Shown: positions 1 through 11,711, counted from the first letter of the stretch. The stretch is 64,000 nucleotides of DNA from Massariosphaeria phaeospora (GCA_011032825.1 JAADJZ010000002.1:1116001-1180000); one strand, 5' to 3'. Notes: a model not told the origin generated them from the sequence alone. Program-made: numbers and translations.

Positions 1-145
1 TCGACTCTAGGCAGCAGCAGCAAGCCCACCATGTGTAACCTACTCGACCACGCGAACTAAATATTAAGAAGAGCGCGCGCATCGACTAATCCGCCTTTCG
101 TGCTAATTTTTCAGAGTCGAATCCTGGACACTAGCAAACACTACC

Positions 146-2076
146 ATGGGCACTCGTGGACTTCGTGTGGTTAGGTGGCGCGGTAGATATCACGCTTACT
201 ATTCCGCTAGGTGAGTAACATTAGTTCTTCCAAGGTCATCACACCCCGGTGAAAGCGTAACCGAGATCAAAGTTAGCTAATAAACTTGTCTGTAGTAACT
301 CATTTCCAGTAGCACTTGGCACTGCACTCGCTCAAGAAATACCCTCCGATCCAGACGCCTATCAAGCATGGGTTCAGGGCATGCGTACCGAGTATGATGC
401 TGTTGAGACAAGACTGGGGAGAGAACTGTTTGAGATCTCTCCCGCTGCCATGGATCAGAACGAACCACTCAAGTTTCTCAATAATGACGAATTTTACGAA
501 CCACCGACATACGTGGCTCCGTCATGTGATGGGTATGTAAACAGTTGTAGCAGAACGAAAATGGCTCTAACAACCTAGGATGATTGAATGGGTCTACATC
601 TTTGACCTCGACAACGAACTATTCACGATCAACAACTGCGTTGACTATCCTCTCTCGGATGTCCCCCGTCACCTTCAGGATCATGACCCCTTCGACGCAT
701 GGGTCGCTAGTTCTCCATACGAACATCCCAGGCTTGGTCAACCCTCTTCAAATGACACCATCAAGCTCCATGCGACAACAATTCACCCAAAGACCCAAAG
801 TGGTCTCAACAAGAAACCCGCTTTTCTCGCCTGCCAGCGTCTCTTCCATGCATTCCAAGGCGACTATCAACAACACCTCTGGCAAGCCAGTCACGACACT
901 CCAGCAGCTGCCTTCTTGTTCCGGGAGGTAGCTTTCATCTTGCTGGCACTTGCTTCGTGCTCACCGGAGCTAATGTAAATGGCACCAAAAGCTCGTGTAA
1001 CACTTTCAAAAGAGGTAGCGATACTAAAAGCTAGGAAATCGAACAGTACACCAGACGGATATTTTGCTTCAGCGCTGTTTGCTGGGTTTCACAAAACGGG
1101 CTGCAAGCCTGCGAGCTCTCCCAACACTACGTCGTATTGGCTACACGGGATTTTTGTGTCCCTACGAAAGCACATCAGCTGTGGGGAAGATTTGCAACAT
1201 GCAGTCGCTGAAACAGTGCAAGAAGGCAGGCTGGAAGGGTTGGATCGATTCAATGCGGTAGTGATGACAATCATCCACGTGGTCCTTATTCGTGTCACGG
1301 AAACTGAAATACAACATACAAAGAGATTACGCTTGGTTCGCCCACCATGCTGGACAGATACTTCGGGGCTGGATCGCGTCAAGAGGTACTCGCGCCAGGG
1401 TCGCCACGATTTTACACACGAGGAGGTAGTTCTGGATCAGGGGAACAAGGCAAATGGTACATCTGAAGAAGTAGTAGCCACAGAAGAAAATGTGGCCAAG
1501 CCACTTCGATCCAGCTGGGATGACACCGAGGGTATCTCTGGGTTTTCTGCACTTGCACACGTCTTTCAGGCTGCCGCTATTGAGAAGTAAGTTTGTCTCT
1601 CTTCGCACAATGACCATATGCCATGTTAGTGCAACTGACACGTACGTTCTTAAAGCTAATAAGATGTACCCAGGTTGCGACCTTCATCGTCGGGTGCTCA
1701 CGGCGTCTTCCCAAACGAAATCTACAGATCGATCATCGAATATGTCAATCCTGAGACACGGAGCGCTTGTGCCTCCGTCTCGAGAGCCTTCCGCGACTAT
1801 GCTACCAACGTTTTCTGCTTGGCGCCCAGTCTCACCTTGAGGTCGTATGGGGCGCATGCTGAGCCTCGATGCTCCCTACGTTCTGCCGACGACATCGGAC
1901 CCTTTCAACTTCAAAAGCCTGCTGAATCTCCGCCTAATCGATATCGCATACGAACCGAACCAGTCTTCAACGAATGGTATCCAGTGTTAGGACACGACGA
2001 CGGAACCGCCTCATTCATGCCCGATGTCGTACTTGCGTTCGATTCTATAATTTGTTCGGCGGCAGGAGATGACTAA
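146..2076 (+). CDS. F-box-like domain protein of the fungal MGTRG family, five exons
   Basis: Exons 146-210, 296-532, 579-974, 1035-1586 and 1674-2076 join in phase into 550 residues. The protein opens with MGTRGLRVVRWRGRY, the start of a widespread uncharacterised fungal family. It then carries the family block IEWVYIFDLDNELFTINN (about residues 102-119), a central block with SSPNTTSYW and FNAVVMTIIHVVLIRV, and a C-terminal F-box-like segment (FPNEIYRSIIEYVNPETRSA, about residues 426-445). F-box segments bind Skp1 in SCF ubiquitin ligases, but no substrate can be inferred. The ATG at 146 was chosen because it supplies the family N-terminus. Intron 975-1034 holds an in-frame TAA; its removal restores the frame exactly, so the gene is not broken. 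Function is unknown; family membership is from memory. Confidence 0.8.
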
Positions 2077-3037
2077 GTGGAGTCATGATTAGGGTCGGTC
2101 GTGGTATGTTTGGGGCTGATAGAACCGTGCGAGCTGACTTGATTTGTCTTTGAACTCTCCACTCTGTACACAATTACATGCTGCACTCGCTTGTCTGAGA
2201 TCATCAATCTTCTCAATCTGTGTTCGGGGACGATAAAGATCAGTTAATGCATTACAACAACGTTAGATTCCTCGTCAACTCTGTCACGTATACCCTTGGC
2301 GATGATCCCTAGGTCAAGCTGTTACCTCCCGCAATGGCTAGATATTCTCTGGAGAATGGAACACTCACTACTCAGAGACCAGGTGCGTTTTCAGCATGGA
2401 AATCCGTGTTTACCCTTCGCATAACACTTGTTTCTGTACCGGCGGCAGCTTGCCGGCTGGTATACAACAGCTACATCCTCCCGGATACGTATATACCCAT
2501 ATCCGCATCCGCTTATAAATCAACCGACAGGTAGCAGTATGACGTTCTCGTACCTTCAATCTTGGGCCGAATTCCAGCCCAGCGAAACTTGCGGCTAACA
2601 CGTACCTGGCATGTGGGCCGCTTCTGCGCTGTTGTCCCGGGGTGATGTCGCAACCGAATAGCTTCCGGAGTCCGGACGGGTAAGTACCCAGATAATAGAG
2701 TGGTAACAACCTCCTGGCCAGCTGATACGACGCGTGCCAGCTCGTCTCACAACCCGCACCTGACACCACAATCTAAATTTTCCAGTGTGATGCTTGACGC
2801 TATGAAAGCGATCTCTTTAATAAGTCAGGAGAGTGGCGTTGCACGCGGGAGAGATTTGGTAACTCGGAACTACAGTGTCTCAGCTTCTTCCCGTCTGGTT
2901 TCACAACCGGCTAGACTACAGAGCCTTCTCGAAAGGTTGGGCATGCGTCTAAAACAAGGAGACGACTGTCTGCTGTATATCTATGATGCTCGCAGCGCCA
3001 TCATACACCAAAGCACTTTCGACATTCATGCGACACT
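2077..3037. other. Intergenic region, no gene seen
   Basis: This stretch lies between the F-box-like gene and the transporter. Short open frames on both strands (for example 2410-2769 minus and 2700-3041 plus) show no recognisable domain and overlap one another. It presumably holds the terminator of the first gene and the promoter of the second. Confidence 0.6.
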
Positions 3038-4582
3038 ATGACGACGGAAACATCGAAGAATATGGACCGCCGCGTCTCAGAGAGCACTCAGGACACCGAG
3101 CCCCAATGCTCCCAAGAGCGCGAGGGCGGCAAATCTGCTTGGCTCACGGTGCTGGGATCATTCTTGGTGTACTATTCATCATACGGCGTGTTAAATAGCT
3201 TCGGTTTTTTCAATGATTTCTACCAAGTCGACTTCCTCAAATCAACCTCGCCCTCCACCATCGCTATCATTGGCACACTTCAGATAGCGCTCATGAACAG
3301 TCTAGCAGCTGTTTCTGGAGCTCTCTGTGATCACTACGGCGTTAGGGTAACCTGTTTCGACTTATCTTCCTTATGTCCACACTGACGAGAAAACTGCAGT
3401 ATCTTTATATCGGCTCAGGCTGCGGCACTGTTATCGCCCTAATTTTGCTGTCGCTCTGCAAGCCGGGCGCGTTCTGGCAAGTCTTCCTGAGTCAAGGTCT
3501 CCTGATGGGCATCGCCATCGCTTTCGGAGTGCAACCGGCACTCACTGTGGTCGGCCAACATTTCAGCAAGCAGCGCGCGCTCGCCATGGGCATCGTTTGC
3601 ACGGCATCTGCTGCTGGCGGTATATGCTTCCCGATCATGTTCAAGAGCTTCCTGCCAATGATTGGATTTCGTTGGGCTTTACGTGTGGCTGCACTGAAAG
3701 TCGTGTACGTTGTTTCACCCGGATGTCGTGCTCCGTGACCGCTGAACTAAAAGATGAAGTGGGTGTTACACGGTCGCCGTCTTGATCTCGACTAGTCGGA
3801 ACTCTGGAAAGAAGATCAGTCTGAGCTTGGCATCGCTCGTTGACTTCAAGGGATTCTTGGATATCAAGTATTCGGTGCTTTGCATTGGTGCATGGATCGC
3901 GCAGCTTGGTCTCTTCGTTCCTAGTTTCTACATTGGTATGTTCAAACTCGGAACAAGCGTGTCATCTGCTTACCAGTTTATAGAACCCTATTGCGCTGTC
4001 GCCTTCCCGGGGAGTGCCATCAAAGGCTATCTTCTGTCAGTTATAAATGCTGCTGGCATTCTCGGCATGGTTATGTAAGTTGTTTCTACTCAACACCCCA
4101 CGCATGCTTACATGCAACAGCGGAGGTCTCTCTGGCGACAGGCTCGGTTGTCTCAACGTTTTATGTCCCGCAATCATGATGACAGGATTGTTATATCTAT
4201 CCATCTGGCTTTTCACTACATCTATGTTGAGTTTGATCTCCTTTACAAGTCTCTATGGCTTCTTTTCCGGCGCCTACTTCGCTCTCATGCCCCCAGTCAT
4301 TACCCAGCTCTCTCCGGATGAGTCAATTGGGGCTAGAATGGGAGCGTTCTACAGCGTTGTTGCTGTAGCAAGCTTGATCGGGAATCCTATTGCTGGCGCG
4401 CTGATTCGGGAACGGAGCAGGGAAGGATATCAGGGTGTTATACTGTACTCGGTATATCTGTGCTTCAAAACGAAGTTCAAGCTAGTATCTAACGTGTTCA
4501 GGGTACTGCAATAATACTAGGATCATTGGTGATTTTAGGTGGTAGATTGTTACATGGCAAGGACCTGCGAAAGAAAGTGTAA
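3038..4582 (+). CDS. Major facilitator superfamily transporter, monocarboxylate-permease type
   Basis: Exons 3038-3346, 3400-3704, 3760-4074, 4121-4451 and 4502-4582 join in phase into 446 residues. A hydrophilic N-terminus of about 35 residues precedes AWLTVLGSFLVYYSSYGVLN, the usual first helix of fungal MCH-type permeases. The characteristic helices follow, including GICFPIMFK after a LAMGIV segment, and LDFRGF-like LVDFKGFLDIKY before helix 7. The acceptor at 3759 (not 3795) is preferred because it restores helix 6 (CYTVAVLIST). The last exon ends GRLLHGKDLRKKV. About twelve membrane helices are present, so it is probably a plasma-membrane proton-coupled carrier. The substrate (monocarboxylate, riboflavin or other) cannot be told from sequence. 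The other small introns (46-53 bp) have standard GT-AG ends. Confidence 0.88.
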
Positions 4583-5191
4583 GAGGTTCTTCTTTCCCCC
4601 TTTGAAGCCTTTTATGTTGGAGGAAGCTATCAAGACAGAGTGCGATGGAGAAATTTGGTTTTGCAATCAAACACAGTTGAACATTTCTCTTCTTACTTAG
4701 TGCCATGAATCTTCAGGTTCATCTTACTTGTGTTTCGGCGTTTAATGCAGCGTCATATTCGATATGGTAGCGACGTCATTAAAATGTGATGTGGCTGCCT
4801 GGTGCTGCAGAGCAAGCAGCACAGCCTATTCAATGGGTGGGTTTTCGTGTTGCAGTGGGTATCAATAATGATGTTCAATAAAACCACTGGGACTGGGTGT
4901 TTTCAATGGTTAGCGGTATCAATAACGTCTCAGAATTATGTTGTGTCTTTTTTTTCCTTTCTTTTTTTTTCTTTTCTCTTTATGATATATTTTTGTAATC
5001 TTTTACGGATGGATATCGAGGTCCCGAGGTCAGGGTGAAAGCTAGCCTACACTGGTTAGAGCCCAAGCTGACACAACAAAATTCCGCACGAACGATTGAC
5101 ATCTAACTCCATCACGACCTCACCACGCATTCCACAACACAGACTGGCCCAGTCTACCAACACGCGCCTAGGTAGGGCTTTCCAGGCAAAC
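4583..5191. other. Intergenic region with a T/C-rich tract
   Basis: No gene is supported. A nearly pure T/C tract lies at about 4946-4984. The last 100 bases before 5192 form an A/C-rich leader, consistent with the 5' untranslated region of the downstream F-box-like gene. Confidence 0.6.
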
Positions 5192-6583
5192 ATGACCGAC
5201 CCCCAAGTTAAGACTCGCGCTTCGATCGCCGACTTATCCGATGAAATTCTGCTCGAAATCCTGAAAGAAATGGACGGCGAAATAGGTTCTGCTGAACTCC
5301 GCCAGCAGTATTCTATTCTCTGCCTCATGAAACTGTTCCAACGAACTGCAACCGAATGTCTCTATTATTCCGTTACCGCACCCAACCTCTTTCCACTACT
5401 GCGCACTCTCGTGGAGAACCCTAACTTGGGAAGTCTAATTCGCATGCTTGATCTCAATCCGCATTGGGATAGAAACTCCAAACCCGCAGCGCAGGATGTC
5501 AAGATGGCACAACGCCAGATAAGAAGGTTAGGCATGAATACTAAAGACCAACGGCACTGGCTGGATTCTATGAAACTTCGTCCAGTCTAGGAAGTAGTCG
5601 TATCCGCGCTCATTCTGCCCCTCTGTCCCAAACTCGACTTTTTCCGCACGTCCTTCCCTGCTGAAGCATGGGAGCCCTTCGCTCTCAGTCCCCGCTCTAA
5701 TCGCGTCCTATCTGGCCATGTACTTCAAAATTATTGGATGGCAAGCTTGCAGTACCCCGGCCTCAAGCTCTTCGCCCAACCTCCGACAGTCTTCGACAAC
5801 GTAAAGAGCATTCAACTCTGCGAAAACCTAGGACTTAGGGACGTGGCCCCGCTGTTCCAATTGCAAGGTCTAAAAAATCTGGAACTTACTGGCTTGAGCG
5901 CTTGGAACGTGGACGTCGAGCACGAGCGCGCGATGTTTAGCGAGGACTCGACCGATGTGGCAACCCTTACTATATTTCCGGGGGATGAGCAGCATCTGTG
6001 TCCGGAAGCAGTCGCGATTCTGCTCAGGTCTTGCAGAGCGCTCCTATCCCTGCACTACGAATGTTCTATGGACGTTCGCACTGAGATCTCGTTTGATTTC
6101 ACTCCCATCAACAAGGTTCTAGGGAAGTTCCAACACAGCTTGCACAGTATGAATGTCGCCGACCTCGGAGTCAACACAACCACTACGCCTTTATCATCGC
6201 TGACTGAGTTGCACCAACTTGAAATTGTGAGCTTCGACGTCTCGATTATCCTAGGCGAAAATGCCGACCAATGGCCACTGCTCTCGAGCGTTCTACCACC
6301 TAGCATTAGAGATGTACGTCTAGCGGCCATATATGCAGGCTGCGAAGAGGCATTCACCAGCACACCTGGCTGTATCTCCGACTTGCTGTCTCTCGACCCT
6401 ATGGTCCTCCCCAACCTTCAGCGTCTCGCCCTGGGCATCAGATACGACGAATATGCAACAAGAGTGGATGGGGACTTTAAGGACGAAACCTGGAAGAAAG
6501 CATTCGAAGCCAGGAATCTCGAGTGTTTCTTCTTCGATGAGAATCTCGAGTCAGGATCCGACGATTCGATGGAGAGTCTGTGA
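5192..6583 (+). pseudogene. F-box/LRR-like gene interrupted by an in-frame TAG
   Basis: One reading frame runs from ATG 5192 to TGA 6583 (463 codons) with a single stop, TAG at 5588-5590. The N-terminal part contains an F-box-like segment (IADLSDEILLEILKEMDG). The part after the stop reads as a leucine-rich-repeat-like receptor of fungal F-box proteins (VVSALILPLCPKLDFF, then VKSIQLCENLGL and LKNLELTGL). Protein-like sequence continues smoothly on both sides of the stop (QRHWLDSMKLRPV before it). I looked for an intron that would remove it. The GTTAGG donor at 5527 does not keep phase with the 5590 acceptor, and the only in-phase donor (GTCAAG) is poor. It is therefore most likely a nonsense mutation or a sequence error. 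ATG 5192 was preferred over an upstream in-frame ATG at 5096, which would add a leader-like N-terminus. Confidence 0.65.
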
Positions 6584-7517
6584 ATCCGCACAAGCAGGAG
6601 GTTCAATCTAACCTGTTTGCTCCGCAATCTTCACTCCCGCGGTAGCAACCCACAAAGCGACAACGGAAAGATTATTTTAGAGACCGCCTCGCCAAGTCCA
6701 ATGCTCCACACCCAGCTCGACTGCATACATACATGATCCCATTGTCACTTGCCAGTTTGTCTTTCTATGGTCGGTTTAGGGGTCTGCGCGGCAAACGCTC
6801 AAGCAAGGGTTTGGAAATTTTCCTAATTAGTGAAGAAGAGAGAACTCCCTTTCAGAATGCGATGATGGGAGTTTCGACGCATAAAGAACAAGATGGGGGC
6901 CGAAGAAGACTAGATAAAACACTTGAAGGGGTTTCATAGATCAAGCATGTACTAAAGTAGTCTTTACAACTTGATTGAACAAAGTCCATAGCCATTCAAC
7001 ATCCTCTTCTGCACTACTCTCCAACAAAAGTAAGCTTCTCATTGCACCCCTTACAAGAACTCACAAATCCACCTGATTACCTTCTCATGATCATAAAAGC
7101 GGACCAAGCCGCACCAATATGCCCATCTCCTCGGCCGTAACCACAGCGAGGAAACACTGTACCTGCTAGATCGACGAAAACCACATCACGTCAAACTCCG
7201 CAGACCACTATCCCAAGCATCCTAAAATTTAGGTATTCGCGGCGGGTCGTCGATTTGCAATGATCTTAGAAAGCCAGCCTCCAAGCCCCCAACAATCAGA
7301 TCAAGCAAGATGTATTTGACCTGATGGCTGCGGCACGCAAAACTGCAACCCAAAGAATTGTATAAAAGTTACACATACAGCTACAGATGCATATCAACAC
7401 AAAAGAAAAAGAAGCCGCGCTCGAGTTCAGTTCAGCGCATTTCAGTCCACTTTACTGCACGTCACTCAAGCCCCTCACCTCCACCCACGAAAAACATACA
7501 CCCCAGAACCACCTCCT
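6584..7517. other. Convergent intergenic region, no gene seen
   Basis: This lies between the 3' ends of the F-box-like gene and MIC60. It should carry both terminators. No domain-bearing frame, repeat or RNA gene was recognised. Confidence 0.6.
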
Positions 7518-9539
7518 CTAATCAACCAGCAAACTCTGCAATCTCGCCTCCGCAGCAATAACATCCAACGCCTGCTTAACCTCAAGCACCCGCCTACACT
7601 CGCCCAGCCAGTCCTTACTCAGCACCTTAGCCCAGCCATGCAGGGCGTTCATTTCGCGAGCGGCGTTGTCCAGATCGCCTTCTTCGAGCAGGGCTTCAGT
7701 GCGCGCGAGCACGGCTTCGACGTCGTGGCCGATGGTTATACCAGATTTCTTGAAGAGCACTTTGGACATGGCGAGGGAGGCGAGGTGGGAGGCGACGCCT
7801 GCGTCTTCGGGGAGGAGCGAGGCTTTGCGGACTTCTTGGGCGACGCGGCGGAAGCGGTCGATGAGCTGGGCCGCGTTGGGGATGCCGCGTTGGTAGGCGG
7901 CGGGGTTGATGCTGGCGATGGCTGCGCTGACGACGGGGTCATCCGAGGCGATCTCCTTGAGCGCGGCGAGCTCGCTGATGAAGGGCTTGGGGACAACTTG
8001 ATTGTCAAGGGCAGACTTGACGGCCTCTACGGCAACAACGAGGTGCTGCGTCTTGAGGTTAGCATCCACGACGGTGTTCCATTCCGTGGTTAGCTTCTCC
8101 AGTTCCTGAACAGAAGACGACAACTCGGTTAGTTTGCCAAGGCGCCCATCACGTTCGGTCTCGACATGGTCCCGGATAGATGTAGCGAAGTTCTTCTGGA
8201 GGGAGATGCTTTGTTCCAGGAGTTTATTCTTCAGCGTCTGTTCGTGGACTTTGTTGGCTGTGTCCAACTCCGACTGTAATTTGGTTTTCCATGTGGATGC
8301 GAGGCGTTCTCGTTCGTTTTCGTACTCTTCCTTCCAGTGCGTCTCCTGGTCCTTCATCTGCATTTCCAGACGGCGAACTAGCTCCTTCGCTGCTTCGTCA
8401 AACTCGCTGTGCGCAGCTTGAACCTTCTCTTCTGCCGATTTCGTCACGTTCTCCCTGAGTAGGTTGATGTCTGAGACTACCTTCCCGAGCTCGGACTTGG
8501 CCTTATCCAGAGCAGGGCTGTACTTGTTCCCATGGTCTTCATCCGAATTGATAGCAGTGATTATATCATTGATAATCTTGACAACGTCCTGTACAACGGG
8601 TTCGCCGGCAGCAGGCACATTGAGGTTGTCGATCTGGGCGATGGGTTTGGGCGGAGGTGCTGGTGTAACATAGATGACTTTTATGGGGTCTTCAATGTCC
8701 GCGACATTTCTTGGCGGGCCGTCTTTCGTAGAAGTAGACTCAGTCGTTTCGGCCTTCTTCTCTTCCTGCTTCTTCCGGTCTTGAGGGTTCCGCTTGTCCG
8801 TGGTAGGTGTTGAAGTTTTTGAGCCGATCTTCGGGGCTTGCGCGGCAGGAGATGAGGACGGTGCTGGACTGCTATTATCGCGAACAGCGCTGACATGCGG
8901 TCCCTTCGCGGCGAGATCATCGCTGTCCTTGGCCACCCTCGAAGTAAGTCCGCTGTTGCCCGGGATAGTGACCTTGTGTTCCCCCGTCACCTGCGGATGC
9001 AACCGCGGCTGGCCCGCTCGACCGGGGAACCTCCTCCTGAACTCGCGCTCTTCGAAGTATCCGACCGATTCCTCGCCCCAAGGCACGTACTCGGTAAAGA
9101 AGTCGTGAAAGTTGTCCGAGACCAGCGAATACCACACGCCGCCCGCGTACCCCAGTGCCGACAGAATGAGCAGTTGGAAAAGTCGCCGCAGACGTCGCCT
9201 CTTTGGTTTCGGCGGCTTCGGGTCGGGGGCTACGCTCGCGGTGCCGGGGCCCGTGGGCGGTGTTGTCGCGGGCTGCACGACGGGTGCGCTGCGAGAGGGG
9301 GGGGCCAATTTGTTGAGCGTAGGAGGCGGCTTAGGAATATCTGAGGGAGGAAGTGTAGAGCTCGCATCTGGCGCGGGATTCGATGGGGTCGTGAGCGGCG
9401 CGGGATTAGGGAGCGCGGTCTCGCTCAGGTTTTTCTTGTCGTCGGCGTAGAAGCGCTGGGCGACGCGCCATTGCGGGCGAGCGGCAGGCGCAATTGGCCT
9501 GATCGCCGGCCGAGCCCGTAGGAGAGAGGCGCGCAGCAT
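7518..9539 (-). CDS. MIC60: MICOS complex subunit MIC60 (mitofilin)
   Basis: This is an intact single-exon gene of 673 codons. MIC60 is the inner-membrane core of MICOS; it forms cristae junctions and contacts outer-membrane complexes. An arginine-rich presequence (residues 1-30, ending RVAQRF) is followed by a proline-rich linker. One membrane span (about 119-138, FQLLILSALGYAGGVWYSLV) comes next, right after a basic cluster. A low-complexity stretch leads to a long coiled coil (about 330-480) rich in Glu, Lys and Gln. The C-terminal mitofilin signature (about 560-673) contains YQRGIPNAAQLIDRFRRVA and the LLEEGDLDNAAREMNALHGW helix. Length and order match fungal MIC60. The mitochondrial targeting and domain calls are by family recognition. 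Confidence 0.95.
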   Translation of the reverse strand: MLRASLLRARPAIRPIAPAARPQWRVAQRFYADDKKNLSETALPNPAPLTTPSNPAPDASSTLPPSDIPKPPPTLNKLAPPSRSAPVVQPATTPPTGPGTASVAPDPKPPKPKRRRLRRLFQLLILSALGYAGGVWYSLVSDNFHDFFTEYVPWGEESVGYFEEREFRRRFPGRAGQPRLHPQVTGEHKVTIPGNSGLTSRVAKDSDDLAAKGPHVSAVRDNSSPAPSSSPAAQAPKIGSKTSTPTTDKRNPQDRKKQEEKKAETTESTSTKDGPPRNVADIEDPIKVIYVTPAPPPKPIAQIDNLNVPAAGEPVVQDVVKIINDIITAINSDEDHGNKYSPALDKAKSELGKVVSDINLLRENVTKSAEEKVQAAHSEFDEAAKELVRRLEMQMKDQETHWKEEYENERERLASTWKTKLQSELDTANKVHEQTLKNKLLEQSISLQKNFATSIRDHVETERDGRLGKLTELSSSVQELEKLTTEWNTVVDANLKTQHLVVAVEAVKSALDNQVVPKPFISELAALKEIASDDPVVSAAIASINPAAYQRGIPNAAQLIDRFRRVAQEVRKASLLPEDAGVASHLASLAMSKVLFKKSGITIGHDVEAVLARTEALLEEGDLDNAAREMNALHGWAKVLSKDWLGECRRVLEVKQALDVIAAEARLQSLLVD

Positions 9540-9952
9540 GGTGAGCTGCCTCCGATGGCGACGATGGGCGGGGGTAGGGAGAGGGGGTGACGGGACTAGT
9601 CGAGTTGATGCTGGCCGACAGCGCTGGAGAAACTGGGAGAGCTCCGTCAGACGCTCGGACCAGGTTCGGAACGGAATTACCTCAGCGCTACCGAAAACAC
9701 ATCACACAAATTAAAGATTCCAGTAGATAGTATCTCTACGAATAGTTGCTGATTAGAGATTCAGATTGGAGATTCAGATTGGAGATTCAGATTGGAGATT
9801 TACACTAAGCGCCTCGTTCGTCCAACAAGAAGTTTCACCACTTTCACAAATGTTGGTAGCCCCCTACAGCGACCCTTTCATGTTTCGGTTTCTTCGCGAT
9901 CTCGAAACGGCCAGCCTGTCCGGAATGCCTCAATGTCTTCCTCGTCCCCTAC
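9540..9952. other. MIC60 upstream region with a short tandem repeat
   Basis: This is the promoter side of MIC60 and the 3' side of the broken phosphotransferase gene. Apart from the 13-bp tandem repeat at 9755-9800, no element was recognised. Confidence 0.6.
9755..9800. repeat. 13-bp tandem repeat, about 3.5 copies
   Basis: The unit GGAGATTCAGATT occurs in three head-to-tail copies (the first with one change), plus a partial copy. It lies about 215 bp upstream of the MIC60 start codon. Confidence 0.9.
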
Positions 9953-11200
9953 TCACTGCAGCCGTATTTCTTCCTTCACGTCTGCAAGCTTTTTCTTCGC
10001 TTCCTCATACTCCTCGTTTCGGACCCAACCTTCCTCATTCATGTTGCAGATTCTCCTCCGCCAATGTTCCACGGTTATGCTCATCTTCAGCCAGCCATCC
10101 TCATCGTCTGCGAATTGGCCGCGTTCAGCTTGATCGAACTGTACTGGGCATTTTATATCTGCAACATCGGGCAAGTGCTGCCAGAACTGGCTCGTGCGTA
10201 TGACTGCTCCTTTGAGGGTCATGAGGTTGCCTGCCCATTCGCGGCCGGCCCTGTCCACCAGCATCTGACGGCCGAGAAGAAGGGGGTCGCGCAGAGCCGC
10301 GATATGTAGCTGATTGAAATGGCTGTTGAGTACACGGTATCCGAAGAAGAGGAGACGGCGTCGAAACAGCTCGTGGGCCTCCACTTGCTCCTCCTCTGGT
10401 AAGGATGCTATGTCCTCCGACAGCTGCGGGGCCACCAACTTGGGGGACATATCGAAATCTGGATTCTCGAATGCAGGAGGGTAGCCAGCAGCGAGGAGCC
10501 GTGGCTGAATGATGGCGTGCTGCCAATCGATGAGACACGAAAGCCGTCCAGTCTCAGGTGACATAAATATATTGCTGGCCGTGAGGTCAGGGTGACGAAG
10601 AGTTGGCTGATTGAAGGGGTGTGTGGGGTCTTTCGGTAGTAGGTGGGGTGTAAACAATTGGTAGCTCTGTAAAAGCTTGAGATAGTCCTCTGGACGTTGA
10701 ACTCCTAATCCTAAATCGTTGTGGGGGAAGTCGGGCTCCATCGGCTTGCCGTAACGCTGTGTCCAGACGATCTCTTTTTCCGCTATCGACTGAAGATATT
10801 CGACGTGGTTTTTCCATGGTCCACGGTTCAGCTTCAGTCCAGCTCTTCTACCGTATCAGAACATATAGTCGGCAATAGGCCCGATACAGAATTCATTTGC
10901 TTCCGTAGCATGCTCTTCCGGGTCTATCGGAGCCTGAAGAGTAGATGCAATGTCCTTCTTGAAGTACAAGCTGCCTGTGGCGCTAAACAGAATCTCGAGC
11001 TGCTGACGCTACAAGAAGCTCGGATCACCGCTAACTCCAGACCTCGAGGAGGTTTGCGACACCGACCATGAACTCACGACTCCACGATCATCTACACGTC
11101 GAGTGGCCGCATCGTTCAGCTGCAAGCATCCAGGAGAACCCAAGCTCCTAGACCTCTGGATTTAGAACGTCCAAGCCCGTTTGCTCACCACACGAATCTC
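9953..11200 (-). pseudogene. Decayed aminoglycoside phosphotransferase-family (APH/AIM9-like) gene
   Basis: The 3' two-thirds reads well as a fungal APH-family kinase. It has a GPWKNHVEYL block, then the catalytic loop RHPDLTASNIF (an HxDxxxxN form) and the metal-binding LIDWQHA, followed by the usual C-terminal helices to the stop at 9953. Reading upstream in the same frame, TGA at 10856-10858 falls where the family usually has Trp (FCIGPIADYMF, stop, YGRRAGLKL). The segment above it is still recognisable (SATGSLYFKKDI). TAG at 11009-11011 follows further up, possibly next to a splice acceptor. Only scattered matches remain beyond (LGFSWML near 11130). The N-terminal lobe is not recoverable as one frame. 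An open frame of about 300 codons survives downstream of the TGA, but without the ATP-binding lobe. I infer a dead gene. Confidence 0.7.
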
Positions 11201-11711
11201 CAACGCCCTGCGCGCCCAGCTGCAGGCGGCCCATCATAGGGGCCACGTCGCAATGCTGTCTCAAACCGATGTACGAACCAACATCGTCATCGCTATTTCA
11301 GCTCCCTTGCTTCATTATCCAGTGTAATCCTCTACTGTTCCTGCTGTCAGCCTTCCAGTGCGGTATTCACATGCTACCGCCACGTACAACAATAGACACA
11401 CGTAAGCACAGCCACCATCCATCATCATCTGCAACGTCATCGCCAGATGACTCTCGCGCACCAACGCACCATCAGGCAGCCACATTCAGACCTTGATTGC
11501 TCGCGTCCATTTTCTCGGGCCGCCATCTACCTAAATCACCTGCACCTGCAGCTGCAGCTTGCCGTGCATGTGGCTTCTGCAGCAACAGTAACAACCTTGC
11601 CGTTCTATCACACTTCTAGAACCATCTATCCACTACTTCCGTCTTTCTTCTCTCTTCTTCAGAACCAAATCCAGAGAACACCTGTCCCTCTCTCCTAGCC
11701 CGTCACGCACG
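11201..11711. other. Leader and promoter of the downstream hypothetical gene
   Basis: The last 250 bases before 11712 are rich in C, T and A with few G, as in fungal 5' untranslated leaders. No gene is supported here. Confidence 0.55.

Noticed and set aside
2700..3041. 113-codon frame before the transporter
   Set aside because: It overlaps the transporter start and has no domain; probably promoter DNA open by chance.
3705..3795. A single 91-bp intron between exons 2 and 3 of the transporter
   Set aside because: It keeps frame but deletes membrane helix 6; the 55-bp alternative (3705-3759) keeps it.
8464..9450. Several plus-strand frames opposite MIC60
   Set aside because: They are antisense shadows of the well-supported MIC60 coding sequence.
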